This document shows positions 23,361 through 32,282 of a stretch of 35,060 nucleotides of DNA, piece after piece. The notes under the pieces are model-generated. The model saw nothing but the letters and a program-made list of their open reading frames with translations. It was not told the origin of the DNA and ran no database searches. The stretch covers positions 1-35,060 of the forward strand of contig JAGHUF010000018.1 of NCBI GenBank assembly GCA_018064935.1, given 5' to 3'. The stretch's first letter is position 1. Each line of letters opens with the position of its first letter. The position numbers and the translations under genes were made by a program. Source of the DNA: Candidatus Merdinaster equi. GTDB taxonomy: Bacteria > Bacillota > Clostridia > Lachnospirales > Lachnospiraceae.

Positions 23361-24710
23361 ATGGCTAGATTATTTGGTACAGATGGCGTGCGAGGTGTTG
23401 CAAACGATGAGCTCACTCCACTTCTTGCTATGCAGCTTGGTCAGGCGGGAGCATATGTACTTACGAAAGAGAATGCACATAAGCCAACTATAATGGTTGG
23501 GTGTGATACGAGAATATCAGGAGATATGCTTGCCAACGCACTGATGGCTGGAGTTTGTTCTGTTGGTGCCAATGCTGTTTTTGTCGGTGTTATCCCAACA
23601 CCTGCAATTGCATATCTGACCAAAAAATATAAGGTAGATGCAGGCGTAGTTATTTCTGCCTCCCATAATCCGGTTGAATTTAATGGAATTAAGTTCTTTG
23701 ATGGAAATGGTTATAAACTTCCTGATTCCATGGAAGATGAAATAGAGCAGTTAATTAGAAATGGAATGAAGGATATAAAGTTCCCTATAGGATCTGGCGT
23801 CGGCAAGGTAAAATACAGAACGGATGCAAGGGAAGAGTATGTTAACCATGCAATTCAGAAGGTACCAGTTGATTTGACGGGACTTCGAGTTGTGGTTGAC
23901 ACTGCAGAAGGAGCGGCTTTCTATACTTCAATCGAAGCATTGAGAGAACTTGGAGCAGACGTTATTGCAATTCATAACCTTCCTGATGGAACTAATATTA
24001 ATTCAAACTGTGGATCTACACATATGGGAGAATTAAAAGCCAGAGTTGTGGCTGAGAAGGCTGCAGTTGGACTTGCCTTTGATGGAGATGCGGACAGATT
24101 GCTCGCTGTTGACGAAAATGGCAAAGAAGTTAATGGCGATGAAATCATGGCTATTATTGGTCTGCATATGAAACAGAAGGGGCAGCTTAAGGATAATACA
24201 ATAGTTGCAACAGTAATGAGCAACCTTGGATTCTTCATTATGGGTGAAAAAAATGGAATCCACATGGAGCAGACTAAGGTTGGTGACAGATATGTGCTTG
24301 AGCGTATGCGTGAAATTGGTGCTAATCTCGGTGGAGAGCAGTCAGGACATATTATATTCTTAGATGAAAATACAACAGGTGATGGTCTTCTGTCAGCATT
24401 GCATCTGTTGGAGGTAATGGTTGATACAGGTAAGCCATTGTCAGAACTCGCAAGTATTATGAGCATTCTTCCACAGGCGCTTGTTAATGCTAAGGTTCCT
24501 AATCATAAAAAAGAAAGCTATATGGAATATCCGGAAATAGCAGCTGCAATTGCTGATTTATCTGCAAAGTTTGCAGGAGAGGGAAGAGTTCTGATTAGAC
24601 CTTCTGGAACTGAACCTCTTGTGCGTGTAATGATTGAAGGTAAGGATCAGTCGATGATACAGATGGAAGCTGAGAAGTTGGCGGCGCTTATTCAGGATGT
24701 AATGTTATAA
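23361..24710 (+). CDS. glmM: Phosphoglucosamine mutase GlmM
   Basis: 449 residues, the standard size. MARLFGTDGVRGVAN opens the protein; the active-site Ser101 lies in ISASHNP, the magnesium-binding loop is FDGDADRLLAVD near residue 240, GGEQSGHIIF holds the sugar-binding motif, and RPSGTEPLVRVMIEG near residue 415 is the phosphate-binding loop. GlmM converts glucosamine-6-phosphate to glucosamine-1-phosphate for UDP-GlcNAc and peptidoglycan. It begins 2 bases after cdaR and ends 100 bases before a clear terminator, closing the cda operon. Confidence 0.96.
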   Translation: MARLFGTDGVRGVANDELTPLLAMQLGQAGAYVLTKENAHKPTIMVGCDTRISGDMLANALMAGVCSVGANAVFVGVIPTPAIAYLTKKYKVDAGVVISASHNPVEFNGIKFFDGNGYKLPDSMEDEIEQLIRNGMKDIKFPIGSGVGKVKYRTDAREEYVNHAIQKVPVDLTGLRVVVDTAEGAAFYTSIEALRELGADVIAIHNLPDGTNINSNCGSTHMGELKARVVAEKAAVGLAFDGDADRLLAVDENGKEVNGDEIMAIIGLHMKQKGQLKDNTIVATVMSNLGFFIMGEKNGIHMEQTKVGDRYVLERMREIGANLGGEQSGHIIFLDENTTGDGLLSALHLLEVMVDTGKPLSELASIMSILPQALVNAKVPNHKKESYMEYPEIAAAIADLSAKFAGEGRVLIRPSGTEPLVRVMIEGKDQSMIQMEAEKLAALIQDVML

Positions 24711-24813
24711 TGTCATTATCGAAAGCCATATTCGATGATATGCTTGCATAGAAATGGGATATGAGATTGTATCCTAATTTATTTATAAGTATGACAAATA
24801 TAGCAGTGTGATA

Positions 24814-24850
24814 AAAAACAGGGTTAACTATTATGAGCGGCCCTGTTTTT
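24814..24850 (+). terminator. Intrinsic terminator of the cdaA-cdaR-glmM operon
   Basis: AAAAACAGGG (24814-24823) and CCCTGTTTTT (24841-24850) form a perfect 10-bp stem around a 17-base loop, with the run of T forming the distal part of the stem. It is 103 bases after the glmM stop. The remaining gap between glmM and the next gene (24711-24943) holds this terminator and the promoter below; nothing else was recognised in it. Confidence 0.85.
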
Positions 24851-24881
24851 AATTTGATAGAACATTGTTTTGGATTTTGCC

Positions 24882-24910
24882 TTGAGTTAAGTGATACACA
24901 TGACTATAGG
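24882..24910 (+). promoter_or_regulatory. Probable promoter of the polysaccharide operon
   Basis: TTGAGT (24882-24887), a 17-base spacer and TATAGG (24905-24910) fit a vegetative promoter, with the start of transcription expected near 24917. It is 27 bases downstream of the glmM terminator and 33 bases upstream of the glycosyltransferase start, where such a promoter would be needed. The -10 matches only four of six consensus bases. Confidence 0.5.
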
Positions 24911-24943
24911 TTCATATTACCTGCGCGTGAAAGGAGATAGGGG

Positions 24944-25876
24944 TTGAACAACATAAATTTAAGCATAATTATCCCACACTTTGAATTGCCTGATGCGCTG
25001 GATAAGCTCCTTTCTACGATTCCGGACAGGGATGATGTTGAAGTAATTGTGGTAGATGACAAGAGCAAAAGATATCTTGACAGACTCCAGGAAGTAAAAG
25101 AAAAATACAGTCGTCCAACTGTTATTTTTACAGTTAATCAGAAAGAAAAGGGCGCCGGGAACAGTAGAAATACAGGGCTGGAAATGGCTCATGGCGACTT
25201 CATTCTCTTCGCGGATACTGATGATTATTTCCTGGAGAATATGTATGACAAGGTTTGTCCATATTTTGATAAGGAATATGATGTTATTGCTTTCATGCCG
25301 ACAAGCACATATATGGAAACTGGAGAAGAAGCAAACAGGCATAGAGAGGCCTGTAGTGTGTACAGAAGATTTTTAGATGATCCGTCTGTAAAGAATGAAC
25401 TGAGAGCCAGATACCAGATAAAAACGCCATGGAGCAAGCTTATACGAAGAGACATGGTGCTCGAGCATGATGTGAGGTTTGATAATACAAGAGTAGCGAA
25501 TGATGTTTTTTTCTCGGCTGCTTCGAATTATTACTGCAGGAAGTTTAAAGTGGACGAAGCGAGCATCTACTGCGTTACAGACAGGAAAAACAGCCTTACG
25601 AAAGCGTACGATTATGACACGCTGAAAGTGAGAATGGAAGTATTTGTTAAGCGCTATAAGTTTCTCGAGAAGAACCTTGGAAAGGCTGAGTTTAAGAGCC
25701 TGAAGCTCAGTGGACTCGATTATTATCTTGTGTCTCTCAAGTTTGGACTTGGAATGAAAGCAGTGAAGAAGGAAGCTGCTTTTTTCAAAGAAAACAATGT
25801 TAAAAGGATATATTGGAGTGAACTGTTCAAGCTTATAAGACCAAGTTCCATAAAGAGAGTTAAGAAGGAAGCATAA
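24944..25876 (+). CDS. Family 2 glycosyltransferase
   Basis: 310 residues from a TTG codon, supported by AAGGAG at 24931-24936, 7 bases upstream; no nearby ATG fits. The GT-A fold is clear: LSIIIPHFELPDALDKLL at the N-terminus, VIVVDDKSK, the NQKEKGAGNSRNTGLEMAHG loop and the metal-binding DXD in ILFADTDDYF near residue 90. A cytosolic enzyme adding a sugar from a nucleotide-sugar donor; donor and acceptor are not predictable. It is the first gene of a three-gene plus-strand run, and its stop overlaps the next start by 1 base (TAATG). Confidence 0.9.
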   Translation: MNNINLSIIIPHFELPDALDKLLSTIPDRDDVEVIVVDDKSKRYLDRLQEVKEKYSRPTVIFTVNQKEKGAGNSRNTGLEMAHGDFILFADTDDYFLENMYDKVCPYFDKEYDVIAFMPTSTYMETGEEANRHREACSVYRRFLDDPSVKNELRARYQIKTPWSKLIRRDMVLEHDVRFDNTRVANDVFFSAASNYYCRKFKVDEASIYCVTDRKNSLTKAYDYDTLKVRMEVFVKRYKFLEKNLGKAEFKSLKLSGLDYYLVSLKFGLGMKAVKKEAAFFKENNVKRIYWSELFKLIRPSSIKRVKKEA

Positions 25877-27078
25877 TGAAAAAATATCTGATTGCAGGGG
25901 CAAATTTTAATAATAAAGGTGCTGAAGCAATGATGTTTGCGTGCATCGATGCAATTAAGAAGGAAGACCCTCAGAATGAAGTGTATATTCTTTTGCACAA
26001 AAAGACGGATGTGCCAATTAATGCGAAGGTAGTGAATGATTTCATTCCGTCAAAACTGTATGCGTGCGGTGGCTTTCTGCGGTTTGTTGGAAGAGTGATG
26101 GGCATTCTTAAAAAGCATGATTTTCCGCTTCGGGAACTGTCTGACTGCATGGATGATATTGACTGCGTGATTGATGTAAGCGGTTATAATCTGTCTTCAG
26201 ATTGGCCGTTTATGGCTTTAATTAGCTACTTGTCTGTTGTTATTGCGGCAATTAAGAAAAACTGCAAGGTATATCTGTTCCCGCAATCATTCGGACCGTT
26301 CAAATACAAAGGAATTAGCAAGTATATAGACAGGCTTAGTCGTAAGTATCTGCCGAGAGTTTCGCAGATTTATGTGCGTGAAGCAGATGGTGAGAAGCAT
26401 CTTGAGGAAGCATATCATCTCACGAATGTTACACGGATTGCAGATATGGTGTTGCAGCATAAATCTTTTAATGAGGAGCGTATTTTTTCTGCGAAGGTGA
26501 ACAAAGAGCAGATTCCGGAGTTAGATAAAGCTGTCGATATAATTGGCCTTGTGCCGAATAAGAAATTGTTTGAAAAATGCGATAAAGAAGTCGTCCTTGA
26601 ACTGTATTCAAGGATGATTGGTAAGATTAATGAAGATGGCGGCAAAGTTTTGATTATTCCACACACAGTTCAGGATATGAAGCTGGGTAAGGAAATAATT
26701 GAACAGAACAAGACCGCTAATGTTGAAATAATCGAAAAAGTTTTTTATGCATATCAGTACGAAGAGATATTTAAGCAGTGCAAGTATGTTATTGCTTCAA
26801 GATATCATTCAGTGATACACACCTTCAAAGCGTTAAAGCCATGCGTAATACTTGGCTGGGCAATTAAATACAGAGAGCTATCGGAATTGTTTGACCAGGA
26901 GAATTATGCTTTCGATGTTCGTGAGGAGGCTTTTGGTGAAAAGGCCATGAAGGCGCTTGATTATCTTAGAGAAAATGCTGACAAGGAGTCAGCTAAGATT
27001 GAAAAGGCATATGCTTCAATTGGCGAGGATATGTGCTTTGGACAGGTGTTTGAAGCGCTGAGATTGAATCATATGTGA
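25876..27078 (+). CDS. Polysaccharide pyruvyl transferase family protein
   Basis: 400 residues. The start MKKYLIAGANFNNKGAEAMM has the family's N-terminal glycine-rich turn; the end has SRYHSVIHTFKALKPCVILG near residues 310-330, the conserved His-containing stretch of this superfamily (PF04230 by recall). Members transfer pyruvate from phosphoenolpyruvate onto a sugar of a wall or exopolysaccharide, giving it a negative charge; some act on other groups, so the exact reaction is open. It overlaps the glycosyltransferase stop by 1 base and is followed 11 bases later by a flippase. Confidence 0.82.
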   Translation: MKKYLIAGANFNNKGAEAMMFACIDAIKKEDPQNEVYILLHKKTDVPINAKVVNDFIPSKLYACGGFLRFVGRVMGILKKHDFPLRELSDCMDDIDCVIDVSGYNLSSDWPFMALISYLSVVIAAIKKNCKVYLFPQSFGPFKYKGISKYIDRLSRKYLPRVSQIYVREADGEKHLEEAYHLTNVTRIADMVLQHKSFNEERIFSAKVNKEQIPELDKAVDIIGLVPNKKLFEKCDKEVVLELYSRMIGKINEDGGKVLIIPHTVQDMKLGKEIIEQNKTANVEIIEKVFYAYQYEEIFKQCKYVIASRYHSVIHTFKALKPCVILGWAIKYRELSELFDQENYAFDVREEAFGEKAMKALDYLRENADKESAKIEKAYASIGEDMCFGQVFEALRLNHM

Positions 27079-27089
27079 TTGGGCAATAG

Positions 27090-28514
27090 ATGATGGAAAC
27101 AGAAACAAACAGTACAAAGAGAAAAAGATCGTTCATAGTGAACTTGCTAATACTCTCTGTGGGTACCATTCTGCCCAAATTTACTGCGCTTATTACTATT
27201 CCGATCATTACGGGGGCGCTGACAAAAGAGCAGTATGGCGTATATGATCTGATTGTCACAGTGGTAACTTTCCTACTGCCGATTGTAACAATGCAGCTTC
27301 ATTCTGCCGCATTCAGATTCTTGATTGAATGTAGGGATGATAGAGAAGAGGAGAATAAGGTTATTTCTAACACGTTCCTCTTTGCTTTTGCCACAACAAT
27401 TATATCCGCTGTTATTCTTTTCTTTGTTTTATTTAAATATGATTTAATTATTAGAGGACTGATTTGTGCTTTCTATGTGATCGAAGTTCTCTTTAGATGT
27501 GTCCAATACATAGCGCGAGGATTAAATCAGAACAAAGTCTATTCAGCGAGTTGTGTGATTGAGTCTGTGATAAACATGCTTCTGATAATTGGATTCCTTA
27601 CCTTTATGGAGGCAGGGCTTCCTGGACTGCTTGGGGCCATGATTATCGGGCAGCTACTCGCAGTTCTATATGCTTCAGTTAGAATCGGACTGTTCTCTAG
27701 GCTTAGAATCTCTTATATGTCATGGAAAAGATTGAAGGAAATGATGGCATATTCCATTCCAATGATTCCCAATGTGCTGTCTATCTGGATTCTAAGTTCG
27801 TCAGACCGAATTGTATTAACGAGCGTGTGGGGGGTGTCTGTGAATGCTGTATATGGCGTTGCCAACAGGATTCCACAGGTTCTAAGTACGGTTCAAACTG
27901 CGTTCACTCAGGCATGGCAGGAGAATGCGTCTATTTCGATAAAAGATGATAATCTTGAGAAATACTACTCTGACATGTTTGATGATGTCGTAACAATCCT
28001 GGCAGGGTTTATCGCTGCTCTGTTTATGGCTCTTCCGTGGTTATTTAAGCTGTTAATTCATGGTGATTATCTAGAGGCTTATCCACATATAGGAATCCTG
28101 TTTTTGGGGACGTTTTTTTCATGTATCATGTCATTCCTTGGCGGAATATATGTCGCGCACAAAGAGACGAAGAGCATTGGAATTACTACAATGATCAGTG
28201 CGGCAATCAACCTTCTTATTGATATTGCTTTCGTGTGCTTCTGGAGAATATATGCGGCTTCAATCTCTACATTGGTAGCGTATCTGGTTATTGCGGTATA
28301 CAGAATGATAGACGTGAGACGTTTCCAGAAAATTAATTATGATATAAAGAAATTGGTTGCAATTGTCATGATTTTGGGAGGAATGTGTGCGCTCAGCTGC
28401 ATAAATACTACCATTACAATAATCGGAAATATTGTTGTGGGAGTAGCTTTTATCGCGGTATTTGAAAGAAAGATGTTCGTGAAAATAGCGCATATGCTTA
28501 AGGGAAAGAAATAG
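27090..28514 (+). CDS. Wzx-like polysaccharide flippase
   Basis: 474 residues with about 12-14 hydrophobic helices across the whole length and short loops. The first helices read NLLILSVGTILPKFTALITIPIITGALTK in sense (positions about 18-46), including the GxxxPKxxxxxxxPxxT pattern of the polysaccharide transporter/MATE-like exporter superfamily. It probably moves lipid-linked repeat units across the membrane. Two adjacent ATGs (27090 and 27093) could start it; no strong ribosome binding site is seen. It ends inside the 3' end of the convergent DUF3048 gene. Confidence 0.87.
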   Translation: MMETETNSTKRKRSFIVNLLILSVGTILPKFTALITIPIITGALTKEQYGVYDLIVTVVTFLLPIVTMQLHSAAFRFLIECRDDREEENKVISNTFLFAFATTIISAVILFFVLFKYDLIIRGLICAFYVIEVLFRCVQYIARGLNQNKVYSASCVIESVINMLLIIGFLTFMEAGLPGLLGAMIIGQLLAVLYASVRIGLFSRLRISYMSWKRLKEMMAYSIPMIPNVLSIWILSSSDRIVLTSVWGVSVNAVYGVANRIPQVLSTVQTAFTQAWQENASISIKDDNLEKYYSDMFDDVVTILAGFIAALFMALPWLFKLLIHGDYLEAYPHIGILFLGTFFSCIMSFLGGIYVAHKETKSIGITTMISAAINLLIDIAFVCFWRIYAASISTLVAYLVIAVYRMIDVRRFQKINYDIKKLVAIVMILGGMCALSCINTTITIIGNIVVGVAFIAVFERKMFVKIAHMLKGKK

Positions 28515-29562
28515 AAGAAGCCTTCTTGCTGTTGACAACGCAGACCATGGTTTTTCCTTCGTTCAGTGTTATTTCCTGACCGTTTGTAGAATAAAACTTG
28601 GTGGGAGCGAGCGTATCCTCTTTCGACCATGTGACTGGGATTGCTTCGCCATTTGTAAGATAATAGCCTTCGCCACCGTCCATGGTATGGTATTCCCAAT
28701 GGTCATATAAATCAATCATATCAGCATCACAGAACTGAACGAGTACATTTTTAAATGAGAGCTGCACATCATCATAGGCAGCATCTATGTGAGCATCACC
28801 AAACTGAAACCGGTCGTAGAGGCCGGTTTTTTCGTTGTAAACGAAATATGGCTTGTCGTGAAGGTAGATATCCCCAAAATCAACCATAGTAGCAGGGAAA
28901 ACGTCGGAATAGTTATCTGACGCAGACAGAATGAGCTCATTATCTGCATTACTAAACCGCCAATGATTTTTCTGGAAATAATCAGTGTGGTCGAGCGAGT
29001 AGCCCAGTTTCTCGGCCGCAGTCTCAACATCTTTGGTTGAAGTGTAGAGAGCCTGAGTCTTTATCCGGCCGGCTTCATTTACGCGGTACCAGCCGTAATT
29101 GATTTTTACGCAATTGATATTATCACATGCAGGATGATCTAGAATCTCATCAGCATAGTAGACATTACCGCAGTGGAAGAAAAGAGGGTCCCATTCCAGA
29201 GCCCAATACACAAAATATTTTCTTGCGCTTCGCACGTTTCCTATGCGGTCCATGTCTCTGTAGTCATCAAAAAGACATAGAAGGCGACAGACATCGCTTT
29301 CCACAACACATTCGTATATTATTGAAGCTCGTGAAATGCCATATTGAGGAAGGGCAGAAGGGTTGTCGGGGATCATAACAGCAAGTGGACGCTTATTGGC
29401 TATGCTATCGTCAATCCACTCATTTGTCAGCTGCGAGCGCACAAAACCATCGCGCGTATCTTCGGTAAGTGTGGCGCCGTTTGTAATGACACTGGTACCG
29501 CCGTTTGTTAAGGCAAGCGATAATGCTAGAATTGCAGATAAAAAAACAGACAAATATTTCAT
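28498..29562 (-). CDS. DUF3048 (YerB-like) exported protein
   Basis: 354 residues. A signal peptide spans about residues 1-20 without a lipobox Cys. The DUF3048 signature is present: PLAVMIPDNPSALPQYGISR at about residue 60, ASIIYECVVESDVCRLLCLF, and IGNVRSARKYFVYWALEWD. The family is exported and often anchored in Bacillota (YerB); its function is unsettled. Its 3' end overlaps the plus-strand flippase by 17 bases in antisense. It is 15 bases downstream of the DUF2142 gene and is probably cotranscribed with it. A weak AAAAGATAACAC precedes the ATG. Confidence 0.86.
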   Translation of the reverse strand: MKYLSVFLSAILALSLALTNGGTSVITNGATLTEDTRDGFVRSQLTNEWIDDSIANKRPLAVMIPDNPSALPQYGISRASIIYECVVESDVCRLLCLFDDYRDMDRIGNVRSARKYFVYWALEWDPLFFHCGNVYYADEILDHPACDNINCVKINYGWYRVNEAGRIKTQALYTSTKDVETAAEKLGYSLDHTDYFQKNHWRFSNADNELILSASDNYSDVFPATMVDFGDIYLHDKPYFVYNEKTGLYDRFQFGDAHIDAAYDDVQLSFKNVLVQFCDADMIDLYDHWEYHTMDGGEGYYLTNGEAIPVTWSKEDTLAPTKFYSTNGQEITLNEGKTMVCVVNSKKASSISFP

Positions 29563-29577
29563 GTGTTATCTTTTGGA

Positions 29578-31668
29578 TTACATGTAGAAGGGTACAAATG
29601 CCAGCGAGAAGATGCAATAAGCTGACAGGAGAGCACTACATGTAATAATTAATGCGTGATATATTTTTTCGCTAATTTTAAGCGTAATTCTTCCGTTCAT
29701 GAATAGGAGTGCAGCAAGTGGAAACAGAGGTATGAAATATCTGTCCTGAACGCCACCGATAAATGGATTACCAACAGGATTGAAGGACATGTATAATACG
29801 CTCCAAATTACGCAAACCATAACAAATAAGGTGATTGCATTAATGGCATACCATTTTTTGCTGAGCATGCGTCTTGCCTGCACCCGTGGAGAAAAGAGCG
29901 CTGCAAAGATAAAGATAGCGAACCAGATATAGGTGCAAATCAGTGATGCCGAGCCCATGTATCCAAAATTGATGAATGGATATGAACCGGTGAACCATGA
30001 GATGAATCGTCCGAAGATTTCGCCAAATAGCATACCAAGGTATGTACCAAGGTTTCCTAACATGAATGACAGCTGCCCGACAGCACTGGTTCCCTCGACA
30101 CGACTATCGCCAGCGTTTGCGATTCTATCCATGGCGTTTGTTCCGCCGTAGGAAGGAATGAGTATTTCGATCAGAAGAAATGCCATTAAAAGGATCACAG
30201 CACCCTTGAAAACGTAGGAGCGTTTTTTGCCATGAAATCTCGCAGAAGGCAGGAATAGAAGAGGAATTCCAAATAGTGCATATACGAGCTTGCAGTAGCT
30301 TCCGAGCATCAGGCTTATCAGCATCAGCGTCATGTGAAGCGGAGAGATTTTTTCTTTTCCCGAGCGGTCTGCAGTGAATTCGTTGATGAGCAGAGAACAG
30401 TACAGGATGAGAAAACAGTTGACCATTGGGTCATAAGAATACTGGGCAGCTGTAAAAAGACCTATTGGCATCATGGATACTGCACATATGATAGATTTGC
30501 CCTTTCGCGAAAGCCTTATTGCCAATGCACATATTAGGCAGTACATAAGCAGATTTCCGAGCTTTCCGAACATGAACTGGATGTGAAATGGCATGCCAAG
30601 GAATCTTCCAAGCATTAGGAATAATGCGTTTGGAAGGTAAGCTCTTTTTTCAAAGGTTACAAATGTGTGTTGCGTGAAAAAAGGTGCGGATGAATAGTCA
30701 TTAGCCAAGTCAAGTGCCTGCTCTATTGCAGCCCTTTCCTCTGTTCCATGGAAAAGAGGGATGGTAAGCGTTTTGCCCTGAACTGCAGCTTCTGTATCAT
30801 ATACGTTGCCAACAAATGACAGATTCCAGGTTTTGTAGAAATGGGTCTGCTCATCATAGCTTATCTGGTTAGTTCCTGTCAGATATATGAGAAATAAGCC
30901 CAAGACCATGCTGACAATGAAGAATGGAAGCTCGATTCCAAAGCCTTTTTGAATGGTGCGAGTTGAACCGCTTTCACGTTTACCAGGAAATATGCACAAA
31001 AGTGCTATGCAAATGGCCAACAATACACGAGAGTCGAAGACTAAAGGATAAGTCTTGACGATTTTTACATAGTACATAAAGGGGGTGCCTTGAATATCAT
31101 GCATTTCGCTTTCGGAGCGGTCAGTTGGTCCAAATACAGTGATAGAATCTACGCCGGTGACCTCTTTGTCTGAAATGACTAAATATGGGTAAACACTGGC
31201 ATCTGAGCCTGCTTCGTAGCGTATCTCGAAACGGATATCACCCTTGAGCGGAGTTTCATTTGAGAATTCTGCATAAGAGTAGGCTTCATCCAAATCACCG
31301 ACAAGCTGTGTCACTGCTTGACCAAGATAGCAACCATCTTCCGGGTATGTGTCGGCGTTATATGCGTCAATAACAATCATTCCATCGGGATTGGTTCCGG
31401 GAATGCGAGAAAAACAGGGCTGGATTCCATTTAATCCGCTTTTGCCTGAGTGAAATATGAAAGATATGACGTTGCCTGGCTCGAGAGAGAGATACTGAGT
31501 ATGCTCATCTTCCTGCGCGACAACATGGTGTTCGAGTGTTTTGTAGGAATAATTGGGATGAATCTGACTAATTATCAAAGTGATAATTGATATAAGTATT
31601 AGTGCAATTAGTATGTATTGGATTACTCCAAGCTTACGATTTTTAAAATATGAAAACAGTTTATTCAT
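29578..31668 (-). CDS. DUF2142-type polytopic membrane protein
   Basis: 696 residues. A first transmembrane helix at about residues 13-33 leads to an extracellular beta-rich domain (about 35-205), and then around ten or more helices. TNQISYDEQTHFYKTWNLSF near residues 266-285 has the acidic first-loop motif seen in GT-C-type proteins, and NPFIGGVQDRYFIPLFPLAA near the C-terminus matches the DUF2142 family. Such proteins are thought to be lipid-linked sugar transferases of surface polysaccharides; donor and acceptor are unknown. It begins just after the ptsH terminator and precedes the DUF3048 gene. Confidence 0.82.
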   Translation of the reverse strand: MNKLFSYFKNRKLGVIQYILIALILISIITLIISQIHPNYSYKTLEHHVVAQEDEHTQYLSLEPGNVISFIFHSGKSGLNGIQPCFSRIPGTNPDGMIVIDAYNADTYPEDGCYLGQAVTQLVGDLDEAYSYAEFSNETPLKGDIRFEIRYEAGSDASVYPYLVISDKEVTGVDSITVFGPTDRSESEMHDIQGTPFMYYVKIVKTYPLVFDSRVLLAICIALLCIFPGKRESGSTRTIQKGFGIELPFFIVSMVLGLFLIYLTGTNQISYDEQTHFYKTWNLSFVGNVYDTEAAVQGKTLTIPLFHGTEERAAIEQALDLANDYSSAPFFTQHTFVTFEKRAYLPNALFLMLGRFLGMPFHIQFMFGKLGNLLMYCLICALAIRLSRKGKSIICAVSMMPIGLFTAAQYSYDPMVNCFLILYCSLLINEFTADRSGKEKISPLHMTLMLISLMLGSYCKLVYALFGIPLLFLPSARFHGKKRSYVFKGAVILLMAFLLIEILIPSYGGTNAMDRIANAGDSRVEGTSAVGQLSFMLGNLGTYLGMLFGEIFGRFISWFTGSYPFINFGYMGSASLICTYIWFAIFIFAALFSPRVQARRMLSKKWYAINAITLFVMVCVIWSVLYMSFNPVGNPFIGGVQDRYFIPLFPLAALLFMNGRITLKISEKIYHALIITCSALLSAYCIFSLAFVPFYM

Positions 31669-31692
31669 TACGGTTTATTCTTTCTGAATGAA

Positions 31693-31723
31693 ATAAAATC
31701 GGCCCTATAAGGACCGATTTTAT
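31693..31723 (-). terminator. Bidirectional-type terminator hairpin of ptsH
   Basis: ATAAAATCGG (31693-31702) and CCGATTTTAT (31714-31723) form a perfect 10-bp stem around an 11-base loop, AT-rich at its base so that it gives a T-rich tail on both strands. On the minus strand it lies 11 bases after the ptsH stop. No other terminator separates ptsH from the DUF2142 gene. Confidence 0.8.
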
Positions 31724-31733
31724 CGTTAATATC

Positions 31734-31997
31734 TTATTCACCAAGACCACTTTCGATGGCTGCTACAAGAGTCTTCAAGGCTTCTGCTTCATCTTCGCCT
31801 TCACATGTAAATTCAATCTCATCCCCACATTTAACGCATGCTCCAAGAACGCTTAATACACTCTTTGCATTTGCTGTATTTTCTCTGAAAGAAAAGGTGA
31901 TCAGAGATTTGAACTGCATAGCTTCCTTGCAGAGGATGCCGGCAGGTCTTAAGTGTAACCCCGTAGGATTTTTGATAGTAACCTTCTGGCTAACCAT
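31734..31997 (-). CDS. ptsH: HPr phosphocarrier protein
   Basis: 87 residues, standard size. The phosphorylation site His15 lies in TGLHLRPA and the regulatory Ser46 in NAKSVLSVLG, both at the canonical positions, so it can take phosphate from Enzyme I and, at Ser46, from HPr kinase for carbon catabolite control. The segment around Ser46 (LGACVKCGDEI) carries two Cys not usual in classical HPr. It stands alone with its own promoter and terminator within a polysaccharide region. The ribosome binding site GGAGGG is 8 bases before the ATG at 31997. Confidence 0.93.
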   Translation of the reverse strand: MVSQKVTIKNPTGLHLRPAGILCKEAMQFKSLITFSFRENTANAKSVLSVLGACVKCGDEIEFTCEGEDEAEALKTLVAAIESGLGE

Positions 31998-32027
31998 ATC
32001 AACATCCCTCCAATCTCATATACCGAC

Positions 32028-32056
32028 ATTATACCAAAAGGATGCGGCTTTCTCAA
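32028..32056 (-). promoter_or_regulatory. Strong extended -10 promoter of ptsH
   Basis: On the minus strand, TTGAGA (complement of 32051-32056), a 17-base spacer ending TGG, and TATAAT (complement of 32028-32033). The -10 is perfect, an extended TG is present, and the -35 is close to consensus. Transcription is expected to start near 32021, about 24 bases before the ATG. Confidence 0.82.
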
Positions 32057-32129
32057 CTACTTTTTGTGCACTTTTATATGGAGCATCCTCGCAGATTTGT
32101 CTGACTATGGAAAGAGGGGATAGCCAGCC

Positions 32130-32230
32130 GGGACACCACCACACGAATCTCCATGGCTCGGTTTCCGCACGTCCCTGTGGCTCGGCCTATACCTTGTTCC
32201 CGTGCCTCAGTTTGCTTGACGGTGTGGCGC
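32130..32230. repeat. GC-rich intergenic segment with three imperfect 24-25-bp repeats
   Basis: Bases 32121-32230 contain 68 G or C in 110 by my count, well above the flanks. Three related cores, ATGGCTCGG (32153-32161), GTGGCTCGG (32177-32185) and GTGCCTCAG (32202-32210), recur every 24-25 bases within weaker similarity. No supported reading frame covers them. The block lies between the diverging ptsH and glycosyltransferase promoters and ends just before the latter's -35 box. It could be a regulator binding array, a structured RNA or a dispersed intergenic element. Confidence 0.55.
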
Positions 32231-32244
32231 AATAATAATAAAAT
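32216..32244 (+). promoter_or_regulatory. Promoter of the second polysaccharide operon
   Basis: TTGACG (32216-32221), a 17-base spacer and TAAAAT (32239-32244) match five of six bases in each hexamer. Start of transcription is expected near 32251, giving a leader of about 30 bases before the ATG at 32283, which contains the ribosome binding site AAAGGAAG. Confidence 0.75.
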
Positions 32245-32282
32245 GAAAATAGTGCGATTTTATACCCTAAAGGAAGAAAAAT

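Noticed and set aside
31756-32235. A 159-codon plus-strand open frame
   Set aside because: It is antisense to ptsH for half its length and runs through the ptsH promoter and the GC-rich repeat block; its composition is not protein-like and no ribosome binding site fits.
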